Origin: Psococerastis gibbosa
Taxonomy: Eukaryota > Arthropoda > Insecta > Psocodea > Psocidae
NCBI GenBank assembly: GCA_963971405.1
Contig: OZ020484.1
Location: 9,238,001-9,302,000 of the forward strand
Direction: 5' to 3'
DNA: 64,000 bases
Shown: piece after piece, positions 33,700-44,984 of the stretch
Position numbering within the stretch: the stretch's first letter is position 1
Layout: each line of letters begins with the position of its first letter
The notes under the pieces: generated by a model
What the model was told of the DNA's origin: nothing
Databases searched by the model: none
Seen by the model: only the letters and a program-made list of their open reading frames with translations
Position numbers and translations under genes: made by a program

Positions 33700-33866
33700 T
33701 GACTTTTTGTTCTATTGTATTACTAAGTCAACCTAGCGGAGTCAGGGCTATAAAACCCTCTCTAACTCTCAACTGGGAAAGCCCGGACCGCCTGCTTTAC
33801 ATGCTCTCCGAAGAATAGCCAGAAAATGTAACAAGTGTGGGACACCTTTTAGGTGAAAGTCGGAGT
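33700..33866 (-). repeat. tRNA-derived SINE family 1, copy
   Basis: TTGACTTTTTGTTCTATTG, GCGGAGTCAGGGCTATAAAACC, GCTTTACATGCTCTCCGAAG and ACACCTTTTAGGTGAAAGTCGGAGTC. The A-box end is replaced by CCGGCCCCTGCAGCCCGATC of the next repeat. Confidence 0.78.
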
Positions 33867-33869
33867 CGA

Positions 33870-34010
33870 TCCGGCCCCTGCAGCCCGATCTGCCGCATGG
33901 CGATTTGGGATTAACATAATACCGGGGTTTATTCAATTGTTTTAAACAAATGAGTGCAAAATTCGCGGGAAATTTCAAACTGATTATTATATAATTAATC
34001 CATGGCTGCA
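33870..34010. repeat. Repeat with GCAGCCCGATC..GGCGAT and ACCGGGGTTTATTCAA
   Basis: It shares CGATC-GC-ATGGCGATTTGGGATTA and AATACCGGGGTTTATTCAATTG with the ends of 35676-36131 and with 20883-21029. Confidence 0.55.
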
Positions 34011-34169
34011 TGTTTGGTAGGTTTCTTAATTTCTTATTATTGTAGCCTATATTTCAAATCCGAACATTTTAATGTTTATTGATATTTCCTTCAATTGTAA
34101 AACAATGCAACCACTCTCTTGTATTCCAATAATTTATTAATTTGAATTTCCCGCTCATATTTTAAAACC

Positions 34170-34305
34170 GTTCGGAGGGTGTGTAAAGCAGATGGGCTGA
34201 GTCTTCCTAGTTGAGTGTTAGAGGGGACCCATAGCCCTAACTCCACTAGGTTGGCTTAGTAATAGAAGAAAAAGTCAATATTTATTTATTTATATACACT
34301 CATCT
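34170..34305 (+). repeat. tRNA-derived SINE family 1, 5'-truncated copy
   Basis: GTTCGGAGGGTGTGTAAAGCAG, CTTCCTAGTTGAGTGTTAGAG, AGCCCTAACTCCACTAGG and the tail TATTTATTTATTTAT. Confidence 0.8.
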
Positions 34306-35127
34306 ACTCTTATTGTGCTAGGCAACTTTCTTAAGGTGCGATCTCATACTTTCTAATGAAATCCGTTTATTGAATCTTTCGGTTAAAACTTTTGTGTCGG
34401 TAGATCCAATTGGTTTCCCCGAGTTTTATCTGCTTATATTCATCAAAATCTAGAAACCAATAACGAAGTAGAAATTCCTTCTGTTAATGCCCCTGGAAGA
34501 TATATTCATAAATAAATACTCAAGACGCCGTCTGCTGCGAAATTGAGATAGAAAGATCAAGGTATTAAAGGTTGTGTTTTTGGAATTCAAATTGCAAGGT
34601 TGGGTTAAGGTAATCTTCGACGCTGTCTCCGAGAGGAAGTGATGGCAGTCTATTTTTTATTTATCACCAGCAGACACTCTTCTCTTATTTTCTCCAAATA
34701 ATACACTGCCTTTTTTGTTTTGTTGGATCGCTTTGAGAGGAAAGATTTAGATCGGCAATATTTTTTGTTGGTTTTGTTTCTTCTGTTTTTATAAAATTGC
34801 GTAGTAGGTACGAAGTTGCTTACTATATAGCATCTTATACTTCCGTAAAATATATAGTATTGTTACGGTCATATACCGAACTTAGAAATATAGAAGTAAG
34901 ATTGGATATGGGAGTGAACCTAGAAACGACCCTGTGTAGCAGGGTGAGGCACCAGCCACCAGGGTCTATATGTTTAGCTTATAGTATAGTGTAGTTTTAT
35001 ATATTGTGTTTTTGTATTGTATTGTGTACCCTTTCTTGTGTTTTGTACCCTGTCTTTTCTGTTATTTAATTTATTATGTGGTGAGTCGCGCTCCGTATTT
35101 TCTTTGATAGCGGTAGCCTCCCCATTA

Positions 35128-35522
35128 GGCGGGGTTTCCACCGACCGGCTAGGGCTAAAAACAAATACGGTGACTTGGTAGCAGACATTCAAGACTTAGG
35201 CGGTGTTTCCACCGACCTCGCATTGCAGAATGCAAATGACATTGACGGAAATGTTTGTTTTCCTCTATGCCATAGTTAAAATTGATCAATGATCATAGAG
35301 TAAAATCACAAACAAACAAACTAAAATTAAAAAGTGGCTTCATGGGATATGTTAAGTACAAACATTTTAATAGATTTCTATAAAAAGAAAAATTCAAATT
35401 TCCGTGAATGTCTTTTGCATTCTGCAATGCGAGGTCGGTGGAAACCCCGCTTAAGTCTTGGATGTCTGCTACCATGTCACCGTATTTGTATTTAGCCCTA
35501 GCCGGTCGGTGGAAACCGCGCC
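35128..35522. mobile_element. Large fold-back Harbinger-like MITE
   Basis: Ends GGCGGGGTTTCCACCGACC mirrored on the right; inner blocks CCGGCTAGGGCTAAA, ACTTGGTAGCAGACATTC, GACCTCGCATTGCAGAATGC and TTTTCCTCTATGCCATAG as in 5418 and 58689. Left flank TTA. Confidence 0.82.
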
Positions 35523-35675
35523 TTTGGCCAGGCTGCCACAGCCTCTTCACAAGTATACTATTGAAATTTGTGTGCAAAAAACAACAGCCGTTCAAGATTT
35601 CTTCTTCTTCGGCCGGTACCTACTCCCCTGCAGAGAAGGGATATAATTATAAGGAGATATACAGTATCTGCAGCC

Positions 35676-36131
35676 CGATCATGGCGATTCAGTATTTAGT
35701 CTTATAATACCTGGGTTTAATTTTTAATACCTACCGCAGCAGTAAGGTGTCACGTGACTGTGTTAGAATATGCGCAGGAAATTGAAATGAATAAATTATG
35801 AATGAATGAATGGCAGTCTTTATTGCAATGCAATTGGCGAACGATAAGACTATAAAGTCTTTTTTCATGTTAACCATAATTTTTCATGTTAACCAAATTA
35901 TTAATATACAAGAGAATGGTTACATTTGAATGAAATACTATTAAACATTTAAATATACAGGTAGAATTTTGAAATGAAATAAAAATTTTAATTAATTAAT
36001 ATGTCTACATCTAAGGGAGAAAAAATTAAAAACTCACCAAAAATATTAGTTTGTCAATTTGAGTTTCCGCTCATTTGTTTAAAAAAATTGAATAAACCCC
36101 GGTATTATAATAATCCCAGATCGCCATGATC
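35676..36131. repeat. Inverted-repeat element with GATCATGGCGAT ends
   Basis: The left end GATCATGGCGATTCAG and right end GATCGCCATGATC are inverted, each adjoining a TATAATACC(G/T)GGGTTTAAT block. Inside, an inverted retroelement tail (ATGAATGAATGAATGG, AAGACTATAAAGTCTTTTTTC) has inserted. Confidence 0.6.
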
Positions 36132-36639
36132 AGGGGCGGGTAAGTAAAATAAAAAAAATAAAAATAAGTTGCGTAAAATGATGTTGAATAAAGAGTTGCC
36201 CTAAATGTATCTCGAGATTTTCTTCGTTCCAATACCAACATTTTGTAGTCAGAAAGCATGTTTTCTGTCAGCAGCGTGGGACTGTTGATAAGCTTAAAAC
36301 TGTTATACTAAGGAATGGGGTGAAAGCCCCGTGATTGTAAAGGAGCAAAATCAGCAGACCACTCGCGGAAGTTTTCGAAACTAACTTGTGGTTTAAGGGC
36401 TCTCTCTTGTGGCCCTTCATAATGGTTTAGTCAGCGCGGAATCTTCAATGTTGTTGTTTGCACTTATACGGTACAACCTCCGATCAAGAAGCATTGATCG
36501 CTTGACATCACTTAGTGATTTCGTAACCTCCATAGTTTCTCACTGGTTATAAAGTAAACAATTAACAAATTGCACGGTTAATTATAGAAATCATGTCTAA
36601 TAGGGGTAGCTCTACTATGCAGCCAAGGACGGGCGTTGG

Positions 36640-36745
36640 CTGAAGAAGAAGAAGAAGAAGAAGAAAAAGAAGAGAAGAAGTAGTAGTAGTAGTAGAAGAA
36701 GAAGTAGAAGTAGAAGAAGTAGAGGAAGAAGAAGATGAAGAAGAA
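36640..36745 (+). repeat. (GAA)n/(TAG)n microsatellite at a retroelement tail
   Basis: About 100 bp of GAAGAAGAA and TAGTAGTAG units follow ACGGGCGTTGGCTGAAG. The Ser/Thr-rich ORF on the - strand is low-complexity translation of this tract. Confidence 0.8.
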
Positions 36746-36786
36746 GTCAATTATGCTGGCGCTTCGGATAACAAATCAGAAATGAT

Positions 36787-37005
36787 ACTGTTTGTAGGTC
36801 TATTTATGGCCTCAGGCCGAGTTAGCCTTGCTCTGCCCCCGACGCCCTTAAAAACGGAATTTTTCAAAAAAACATTTTTATATATAGGGCCACTTGAATA
36901 CAATAAACTTTCTCTAGAACTTCGTGGCGCACCTACACGCAAAATATTTCAAAATAAGGTGAAACAAGCAATACTACAAAAAGACCCAGCACTTTGGAAT
37001 TTCTA
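36787..37005 (+). mobile_element. LINE ORF2 C-terminal fragment
   Basis: An open frame ends RVSLALPPTPLKTEFFKKTFL, YIGPLEYNKLSLELRGAPT and KIFQNKVKQAIL. The pattern K.F...GP..YN.L...LR......F...K..L is the usual C-terminus of CR1, Jockey and related LINE proteins. Nothing upstream belongs to it. Confidence 0.6.
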
Positions 37006-37407
37006 ATAACATGCCTCTCAACATACCTCATACCATCTGTATACCAAATAGATCTGTACTTATACCTATTACTACTTTAACTTTTTAGTTCACATATTGT
37101 TATCGGCACCTTGCCTCCGCGTGCAAAATGGCTGCACAATAGCAAGGGACCCAAAGAAGAAAAAATTTATTATCTAAATTTATGTAACTGAATTTATTTT
37201 GGGAATTACACTATTATTATTATTTTTTATTTTTTTTTACGTTATTGTTATTCTTTCCGCATGAATTTGGGAAACTGGTATGCGTACATTGCCGATGCAA
37301 TTTTGCGAGAAGATTTTTTATAAATGTACTCATTGAATGGTATAGAAAATCTATTTCATGAATATTATAAGATAATCCAAACTGACCCATAAGGAGCTTA
37401 TGCGTAA

Positions 37408-38412
37408 CTGTCTTCTTACACATCCTAATAATCCATACAATAAAGTCCTTGTTAGCCAAAACTCCTTCCAAAACTGCTTTTTAAATAATACACAGACAAA
37501 ATAGAATATCAACTGACGACTGACATGCGGAAAGTGAAAAGGGAACCTCTGCGGTAAAGACTTGCAAAATAAATAAATAAACGCAAGCAGTAAAAACTTG
37601 AGGCGATGGTTAATCATCTGAAAGTCTGATCTGTCTTTTTACACTTCCTAATAATCCATGCAATAAAGTTCAGTTAGCCGAGAACTCCTGGAAAAACTGC
37701 TTTTTAAATAATACACAGACAATGTAGAATATCAACTGGCGACTGACATGCGGAAAGTGAAAAGGGAACCTCTGCGGTAAAGACTTGCAAAATAAATAAA
37801 TTATCGCAAAACTGCTTTTTAAATAATACACAGACAAAATAGAATATCAACTGGCGACTGACATGCGGAAAGTGAAAAGGGAACCTCTGCGGTAAAGACT
37901 TGCAAAATAAATAAATTAACGCAAACAATAAAAACTTGAGGCGATGGTTAATCATCTGAAAGTCTGATCTGTCTTCTTAAACTTCCTAATAATGCATACA
38001 ATAAAGTTCAGTTAGCCGAAAACTCCTGGGAAAACTGCTTTTTAAATAATACACAGACAAAATAGAATATCAACTGGCGACTGACATGCGGAAAGTGAAA
38101 AGGGAACCTCTGCGGTAAAGACTTGCAAAATAAATAAATTAACGCAAGCAGTAAAAACTTGAGGCGATGGTTAATCATCTGAAAGTCTGATCTGTCTTTT
38201 TACACTTCCTAATAATCCATGCAATAAAGTTCAGTTAGCCGAAAACTCCTGGAAAAACTGCTTTTTAAATAATACACAGACAATATAGAATATCAACTGG
38301 CGACTGACATGCGGAAAGTGAAAAGGGAACCTCTGTGGTAAACACTTGCAAAATAAATAAATAAATTATCGCAAACAATAAAAACTTGAGGCGATGGTTA
38401 ATCAACTGAAAG
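37408..38412. repeat. 223-bp tandem array, about 4.5 copies
   Basis: The anchor AAACTGCTTTTTAAATAATA occurs at 37471, 37694, 37808, 38032 and 38255: steps of 223, 114, 224 and 223. The short step is a deleted unit joined at ATCGCAAAACTGC. Each unit has CTGACATGCGGAAAGTGAAAAG, GGAACCTCTG.GGTAAA and TTGAGGCGATGGTTAATCA. The - strand ORFs (FCKSLPQRFPFHFPHVSRQ type) recur only because the unit recurs. Confidence 0.93.
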
Positions 38413-39129
38413 TTTCGGTGGATTCTACGTAGCTACCTCAGAAAAAAAGATTCCCATGGTAAAAAAACGTAATCGGGAGAAACTCCAGCAGATCTCCGCT
38501 GAACGGAGAGAATTCAAATAGTTACCGGAAGTTGGAAACGAGACTTTATTTCCGGAGTTTTACTGTTTAACTTTTTAAATCCAAAAAAGAGCTCAGTTTT
38601 AAAATGAGAAAAGAAACGTTTTATAACACACAATTACGCAAAACTGTCGAAGGCCCCATCAATCGTTCTGTTTCTGCTGCTTTCCTTGTACATACTGTTT
38701 TTATAGTAAACTTTTACAGCTAGGCCTATTACTATTCCTTATTTATTGTCCTTGTCGGCCCCTCTGTTTGAAACTCTACAACTGACAGAAAGCCCCTGAT
38801 GATGCTAGTGGTATTGTTCAATTGTTCGAAGGAGTAGAGTAGAATTTATCTGTATTGCTTCATAGTGAAAACAATAGGCGTTCAATCTGCAAACTGAAAC
38901 AACGCAACACAATAACCGATAAAACACTAAAAACAAATAGCCTAAAACAATATAACATGTGGAGCAATAAAAAGTTGCAGGAAGTGGTTTCAGTACTATC
39001 TACACTCAGAATCATGAGAAGAACATCGGCTGTCTAGTTCATGTCCTCCACATACAAACATTAGTCTATAATGTGCCTCAAATAATTAGGTTTTGCATCT
39101 CATACATTGTTTTTTTCTTCAAAAAAAAA

Positions 39130-39275
39130 AAGGTTAATCTATTACAATCAATTAAATGAATGTATCCGATTAACCTCTTCAATCGCCTCACTAAGTAACC
39201 TAATAGGTACTTGTGTCGAGTTACGACACTTACGACGAGTCTCCAATCGCAATGTGTGTTGCCACCGAAGTCGCC
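39130..39275 (-). repeat. SINE-like family 3, copy
   Basis: The complement carries GGTGGCAACACACATTGCG, GGAGACTCGTCGTAAGTG, GTACCTATTAGGTTACTTAGTG and GAGGCGATTGAAGAGGTTAATCGG. It overlaps the edge of the LINE fragment at 39245. Confidence 0.65.
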
Positions 39276-39610
39276 CTAGGTCTTCCCTGGTCAGCCCCTG
39301 ACATTGATGCCCTCAATGGTACCTTCTATTATGGTGATAAGGAGCCCTCCATGTCTTATAATGTGCCCATCCACTTGGCTCTCCTTACGGATAAGAAGAT
39401 AATTAGAGTCCTTTCTTTGTTTATCCTTTGGAGCACCTCTTCATTTGTTATGTGCCTCTCTATGCTATTTTTAGCATAATTTCACCACATTTCAAAGGCG
39501 TCCAACGTTTTCTTTTTCGTAAAATCACCATGTGTCTCAGTCACAAAGCAATATGCTCCAAACTAGTGTTTTAATCAGCCTTTTCTTTATATTTATGTGA
39601 ATGTTATTAG
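39245..39610 (-). mobile_element. LINE C-terminal fragment
   Basis: The - strand reads (after frame breaks) KKKTLDAFEMW, then HITNEEVLQRINKERTLI, VRRAKWMGHIIRHGGLL and TIIEGTIEGINVRG. This is the T.DAFEMW..R....W....TNEEVL.R....E..L....RR...GHI.RH..L...I.EG.IEG...RGR block after the RT in arthropod LINEs. It is related to 22150 and 41190. Confidence 0.8.
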
Positions 39611-39675
39611 ACTCGAGTATTTTCAACTGTTTGTTAAAGGCTAAACGGACTTGGTGGTGAAAAGTGAATGTCTGA

Positions 39676-39760
39676 AATCCTTGGGGTCGTAACATTGGAC
39701 AAGGGACCTATGGGCATATAAGGCCTGGGGGCTATAAAAAGTCCTTCAAAAAATTACAAT
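39676..39760 (+). repeat. SINE-like family 2, 3' fragment
   Basis: AATCCTTGGGGTCGTAACATTGG, ACAAGGGACCTATGGGC, AAGGCCTGGGGGCTATAAAAAGTCC. Confidence 0.6.
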
Positions 39761-41189
39761 TACTGCCAAGGTATGGGAAACTTTTATTGCAACCCTGTCA
39801 ATAGATATATTGTACATTGGCCTGAATCTTTTACTACAAAATATTTTGTCTACTGAATGTTCAACTGAAATTTGTGCGGCTCACTTGTAAAGACAGAATT
39901 ACACATAGAAAATGACTGACCGTGGCCGAGTGCTAAATATGGGAAGCGTTAATCAAGCTTTAATGTAGTGGGCTGAGCAACTCCAGGCGCGACCTTTTGA
40001 AGGGTCTGTCCGTTCGGGGCCCAGGTGCGGGGGAGCACAATAGGCGTTCGCCGTAAATAACGCGCCCTAAGTCACCCCTAGCAATGATTTACATGCTGTG
40101 TGCCAAGAATTAGAAAGTAAGCTACGTGCTACCGTAGAAAAATTACTAAACTGTACTCGTGTCTCTATGGTGCTTCTACTTATCTGGGTTATACTTGTAA
40201 TTCAAGTAATGTGTACGCATAGGTTATCTAGAAAAAGCCATAATTACTCGCAAAAATAGTAAATACAACGGAAATTATATTAACTTCGTTATAAAAAAAA
40301 TATATATTAACTTCTTCATATTTACATTCAAATTTCTATTTTCCCCGACTTTCTTCACAGCAATAAATCAATTATCTGTGGGCTGATAGTGAAAACTTAA
40401 TGGATATCAGTCAAATTTTTGTGCATATTGTCCTATTGCACTGTAAGTATTACTTCTTTGATACCTAGATTTTTTGTAATATATTTTCATGATAGAATAT
40501 TGCAGTATTCTGACGCCATGTTGTCACCATTCACATGTTTCGGCAAGGAATTCTATTGTAAACTGCCTTAAATCAATCAACCTCGTGTATTTTCCCATTC
40601 CAACTATATGAAGAAAATATTGCTGTATGAGGTAAAGTCGGCATAAGTAGTACTGAAAAAACAGTGTAATATGTTTTCAGCAGCCAAAGAGAGGGAAACA
40701 ATACAAGGAACAGTGAATGAACGAGCCGTTTTCCATTCTCAGAGACCTGCTTGTATGTTATTGATAACCAATACAGAATTTTCCGTTAGAGTATTAAATA
40801 TTTTTTAAATTATGTGTTTTTTTTAGTTTTTCTTTGTAATTAATCATCATTGGTGAAAGCCGGGTATGGGAAATTCACTGCTGAAAATCGGCTGCTTGAA
40901 AATGTTGAAAACCTTTTAATGCATAAGTACATTTATTTTATGCCCCTTAAAATTATTATTTTTTCCTTTAAAAAAACGTTTTTTAGTAGGGGGAAACCAG
41001 TGTTTTGGCTCTTGTAATCCACAGTTAAAAACACCAACACTTGTGCACCGTATTTATTTTTTTAAATTTACAATTTTTCATACAAAAACCTTTTATTATT
41101 TCTAACCTATTGTATATGCTGCCTTATTTAGCATATTTTATTGTTACAACTGCCAAGTAGCCTATTACCGGTGCCTATCCTTCCATGAA

Positions 41190-41485
41190 AGAGTGCTAAA
41201 CGATATTAAAGAAGAGAGACAGTTTCTAACTTATATAAAAAGTAGAGGAGCGAAAGAAGTGGGGGATTTGTTAGTACATACCATCATTGAGGGTACAGTG
41301 GAAGGAATCATAAGAAGTGAGAGGCTGAAAAAGGAATCAACTTAAGAATGGATCATCTGAAGGAGGACGCAAGAACTCAAACGTACCAACAACTGAAGAG
41401 GAAAACGCTGGAACGACACAACTGGAGGATAATATGTAGAGAGTTGCAGCCAATTAATCGTTGAGATTGTGACACCCGAAGAAGA
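41190..41485 (+). mobile_element. LINE C-terminal fragment
   Basis: The reading is RVLNDIKEERQFLTYIKSRG, EVGDLLVHTIIEGTVEG, IRSERLKKES, then after a stop and shift YQQLKRKTLERHNWRII. It follows the same order as 39245 (V...I..ER..L..I..R.....G.LL.H.IIEG..EG, then TYQ.LK..A..R..WR). It ends GTTGAGATTGTGACACCCGAAGAAG. Confidence 0.72.
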
Positions 41486-42006
41486 TTCTTTCTATTGAAA
41501 TATTTAGCAATATGAATAGCAAACAATACATAGGTATTCGTTCATGAAATTAATAAAAAGAAAAAATAATAATAAAAATACTAATAATAAATAAGGCTTA
41601 TTGAAGAAAACGCAAACATATTAAAAAATAAAGCTCAACAAAACGTAACAGTCGTGTTATATAAAAATCAAAATATTAAGTTATATGAATTTGTAATAAA
41701 GATATATATTTTTTTGACAAAAAGCTGTTTATAGCCTGAAAGAAAGGGTGACCTTCCAGTTGGCATTTCCGTGCAATGTGACACTTTTGATTTTCGCTGG
41801 AAATGCAACATGTTGTGCTGTCTCTTCCGCAGTCAGCTCTCCCTGGAATTGTTCAGAATAATATGCATTTAATGTAGGTGACGTACAGGATACCGTTTTT
41901 GGAATGATGTTTTTGCTGAATTATGTCATCCCATCTCCCATCACGTCTGCAGTCCTCTCCCACGTTGATGGAAGACTTCACCGCTCGCTCGTCGCTTTTT
42001 ATAGGT

Positions 42007-42680
42007 TAAATTAATGCTCCACATTACAAAAGCAGTTTATGCAAACGACATAGTCTACTCGTATATTATCAGACAACCTTCTCGACACCGATCGCTGACT
42101 CTCAAATTTATTTTTGCCTACTTTGGGAACCCAAAACTGATTTCGGTAATTAGAGCCGTACTCTTTATTTGTCTGACTAATGATGTTCAATTAATGTTCC
42201 ACATTGGCACATTACAGTAGCAGTTCATGCAAATCGGCATACTCGTGTTATTGTTATCGCACAGCCTACACGATACCGATCGCTGACCCTCATAGTGATT
42301 TTTCTCGGTAACTTTGGGATCCCAATACTACAATATTTTCGGTATTTAGAGCAGTGATCTCTTTATTTGTCTGACTTATGAAGTTCAATTAGTTATTTTC
42401 AACATTGTAGTAGCAGTTTATTCAAACGATATAGCCTACTCGTATACTATTTTCAGACAACCTTCACGACACCGATCGCTGACTCTCTTTTGCTTACTTT
42501 GGGAACCCAAAATTGATTTCGGTAATTAGAGCAGTACTCTTTATTTGTCTGACTAAAGAAGTTCATCTAATGTTCCCCATTACAGTAGCAGTTTATGCAA
42601 AGGGCATACTCGTATAATATTATCCCACAGCCTACACGAAACCGATCGCTGAGTCTCAAAGTGATTTTTGCTCGGTGCTT
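42007..42680. repeat. Alternating (ABAB) ~190-bp tandem array next to an exon
   Basis: ACCGATCGCTGA occurs at 42087, 42275, 42471 and 42641. Units one and three carry AGACAACCTTC.CGACACC, and units two and four carry CACAGCCTACACGA, so a two-unit block has been duplicated. Other shared words are TTTGGGA.CCCAAA, TTCGGTA.TTAGAGC and CTCTTTATTTGTCTGACT. The array ends about 140 bp before the exon at 42822. Confidence 0.88.
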
Positions 42681-42725
42681 GTCATCCGGATTCCGCGTAG
42701 CGCCCGGATGTCCGTTTCATCCCGA

Positions 42726-42770
42726 CTTCAGTGCGTTCGTGGCGTAGCGAGATGATGGTGGGTAGTGGGT
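42726..42770 (+). pseudogene. Vestigial partial duplicate of the downstream Ig exon
   Basis: Bases 42726-42763 match 42834-42871 inside the real exon at 32 of 38 positions by hand alignment, 108 bp upstream. In the exon's frame the copy reads SVRSWRSEMMVGSG against SVRWWRGETMVGAR, so the protein-level similarity is clear and the frame is kept over the matching part. It then runs into TGA within four codons. I see no acceptor in the right phase just upstream and no donor, so it is probably a decayed tandem exon duplicate rather than a usable alternative exon. Confidence 0.6.
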
Positions 42771-42821
42771 ACTTTCTTTGATGTCATGGTCATTATTGAT
42801 GTGCGTTTTGCTTGTTTGCAG

Positions 42822-43031
42822 GGCGTCCTCAACCTTCGGTGCGGTGGTGGCGTGGCGAGACAATGGTGGGTGCCCGAGACATGCCCAGTCCCACTTTCTC
42901 TGACGTGATGCACAACCAGCTCATCATCGATAGACTGACGAGAGACGACCTGCACTCCGAATACACCTGCCAGGCTTCCAACACCAACATCACCAGTCCA
43001 GTCCAGGCCTCAGCTACAGTCACCATGAATC
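42822..43031 (+). CDS. Internal exon: C-terminal half of the same Ig domain, Sidestep-like receptor
   Basis: This internal exon is 210 bp, exactly 70 codons, so it is phase 1 at both ends. The acceptor is CTTGTTTGCAG and the donor is GTAAGTG. It encodes GRPQPSVRWWRGETMVG, then a linker, NQLIIDRLTRDDLHSEYTC, QASNTNITSPVQ and ASATVTMN. The VRWW tryptophan (C strand) and the D.HSEYTCQASN motif (F-strand cysteine) complete the Ig fold begun in the exon at 3721. Together the two exons give about 108 residues, one Ig domain of normal length. GC content and codon use are clearly higher than in the surrounding intron. In this family the domain would be extracellular and bind a Beat-family or related partner; that function is inferred from family membership, not seen here. 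The downstream exons lie beyond the window. Confidence 0.9.
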
Positions 43032-43807
43032 GTAAGTGTACTTTAAGTCTATTACATACAGTATTTTCGTATTTGTTACATTGCAAAAATGTCGTTAAGC
43101 AGTATACTGAATGAAGCATTTACAATTTACGAGTTTGTAGATGCTGCCGGTTTACTAGCTGTGAATATAGTACCGAAAACGTCTGTTGAACTCATTTGAG
43201 GAATTGGAAATTTTCGTGTGTGGTTGCAATTCCTGTCACCGTAGAAGCATAGAATACCATAGGGGTCGGGGAAAACTGGAAACATAGTATGAATAATTAA
43301 AAGAGTAAAATAAAAATAAATTTTTCAGTAAGATATACTTCTTCTGCTTCGAATGCCCCTTCTATCGAAGATTGGCAATCATCATGACAATTGTAAACGC
43401 GTAGATACCGAACTCCCCAAAACGAAGTCAAGTATGTATAGACTGTCGAATGTACTTAATCATGACTGCAACTGGGAATTGTATTGTACTTGACTTCTGT
43501 ATCCTTACGCCGACGACTAATCATTGAGTCCCTCCGCCTTCGGGCCCAGTTTTTCAACCCCAGGACAAGAGTGTCCTAGTAGTGGTCGCTTATTTAGTGG
43601 TGGCAACTGTGCTACTACGGCTTTTTTAAGACTTGCCACCACATCCTCCGATTATGTCGCTGCTTGGTTGGGGACTGTTTATTCGTTATATTCGCAGCTA
43701 GCCACCATAGCTGGTGACCTTTTCGCTATCCGCCACCTGCGACCTCTCAAGTACCCTACAGCTCAGCCCTAAAAGTTATACATTAAAACCAATCTACACG
43801 ACCATTT

Positions 43808-43875
43808 TGTCAATATTCTCAGCTTTTCCATTATCGATTGTAGCCGGTTTTGGTTGACTTCGAGAACGCAGATAG
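43808..43875 (+). repeat. SINE-like family 2, internal fragment
   Basis: TCTCAGCTTTTCCATTATCG, TTGTAGCCGGTTTTGGTTGAC and TTCGAGAACGCAGATA only. Confidence 0.55.
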
Positions 43876-44984
43876 CAGAATGAAAAGAACGAAAAACAGA
43901 TTATCATGATATTTTTTAAATCAAAATATTGCAAGGAACTGGAAAGAAACTACAGGCGGAAATGCCTAGCTTTCGTAGCCCCCGTCCCCAAGTAATAATA
44001 TAGTATTGAAAAAAAGTTTGTAAACTAAATTAAGTCCATTTTACAATCCGTTGTCTGTATTGCAGTAGTCGATAAAATAGCTAGCAAGAAAATTAAAGCT
44101 AGATAAGAGATTCCCTGAATAGAAAGAGCTAACGCATTCCAGACAGGCCCGGTGTCGAAAGATCTAAATCCATAATCCATTTTTGGTTCTCAGAATGAAA
44201 AACATTACACAAGCAACCTCAATAGATTTCAAACTTAGACCAAAATGTGAAGACATAAAAAATAGCTTAGCTCTTTCAACTTGTGGATTTATTAAATTGC
44301 TTCCAATGTTTCTCAGATATTATTGAACTCCAATGGGAAACATTACAAATAGTTTGTCTCATAAAGGGCGTATAAATTGTCTTCCATTTTTCTTTTATGC
44401 TCTGTGGTGTTTTAGAGACATGATTGCAATTTGAACTTTGTACTTTCAAGTTTACCATTAGACATCTTTATCAAGACCACACTTTGATTTTTCAACAGTT
44501 ACACTTCTGACTTGCGCACCTTGTTAAAAGTCAGCAGTTACTAGATATATACTTTATTTCAAATATTGGCCCCATGCCTCCAAAAATTGATATGATACTT
44601 GTATGTGTCTTTATTTACGTTTACGTACATACTGTAGGTGCTATCTGTTTGACAAATCGATAAGATGCTATTTTTATTTTATTTTTCTCCTACTGATTGT
44701 TTCTGGGGTATTGTTTATATGTTTTGTAAGTGATGTCTTATTTGGACTGTGTCTGTTGGCAACGCAATACAAGCTTTATTTATTTATTTATTTATTATCT
44801 GTATATAGTCACTTCATTACTTAGGACCAAAGAGATCCAAATAAGATTGTTTTGCCATTATGGCTGCACAACAAATGCAAAAAAATTTTTTTGTATGCGT
44901 TATAGTTTGACCAATATAAAAGGCACCTCGTTGAACTACAAAAACAATTACGTTATTATCGTCAATTCGAATAAATAAAATAAA

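Larger units (their letters stand above)
3835..42821 (+). other. Single 39-kb intron splitting the Ig domain
   Basis: The intron is defined by the matched phase-1 donor (GTAAGT) and acceptor (TTTGCAG) of the two Ig half-exons. No convincing intervening exon was found: every ORF inside is short, and most lie in repeats. Stretches where I see nothing assignable are 3850-4960, 6170-7190, 11120-11810, 12740-13480, 21030-21510, 22730-23200, 25240-26590, 27110-27900, 30740-32140, 33070-33690, 34310-35120, 36135-36640, 38415-39130, 39760-41190 and 41480-42000. Confidence 0.85.

Noticed and set aside
36562..36750. Ser/Thr/Leu-rich ORF
   Set aside because: Translation of the (GAA)n/(TAG)n microsatellite.
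37408..38412. CRISPR-like array
   Set aside because: The whole 223-bp unit repeats; there are no unique spacers, and the genome is clearly eukaryotic.
39213..39479. 88-codon ORF on the + strand
   Set aside because: The opposite strand encodes a recognisable LINE fragment; this frame is its shadow.
43524..43772. 82-codon ORF on the + strand soon after the Ig exon
   Set aside because: No splice acceptor in phase 1, no Ig or other domain, and the composition resembles a repeat 5' region. Left unassigned.
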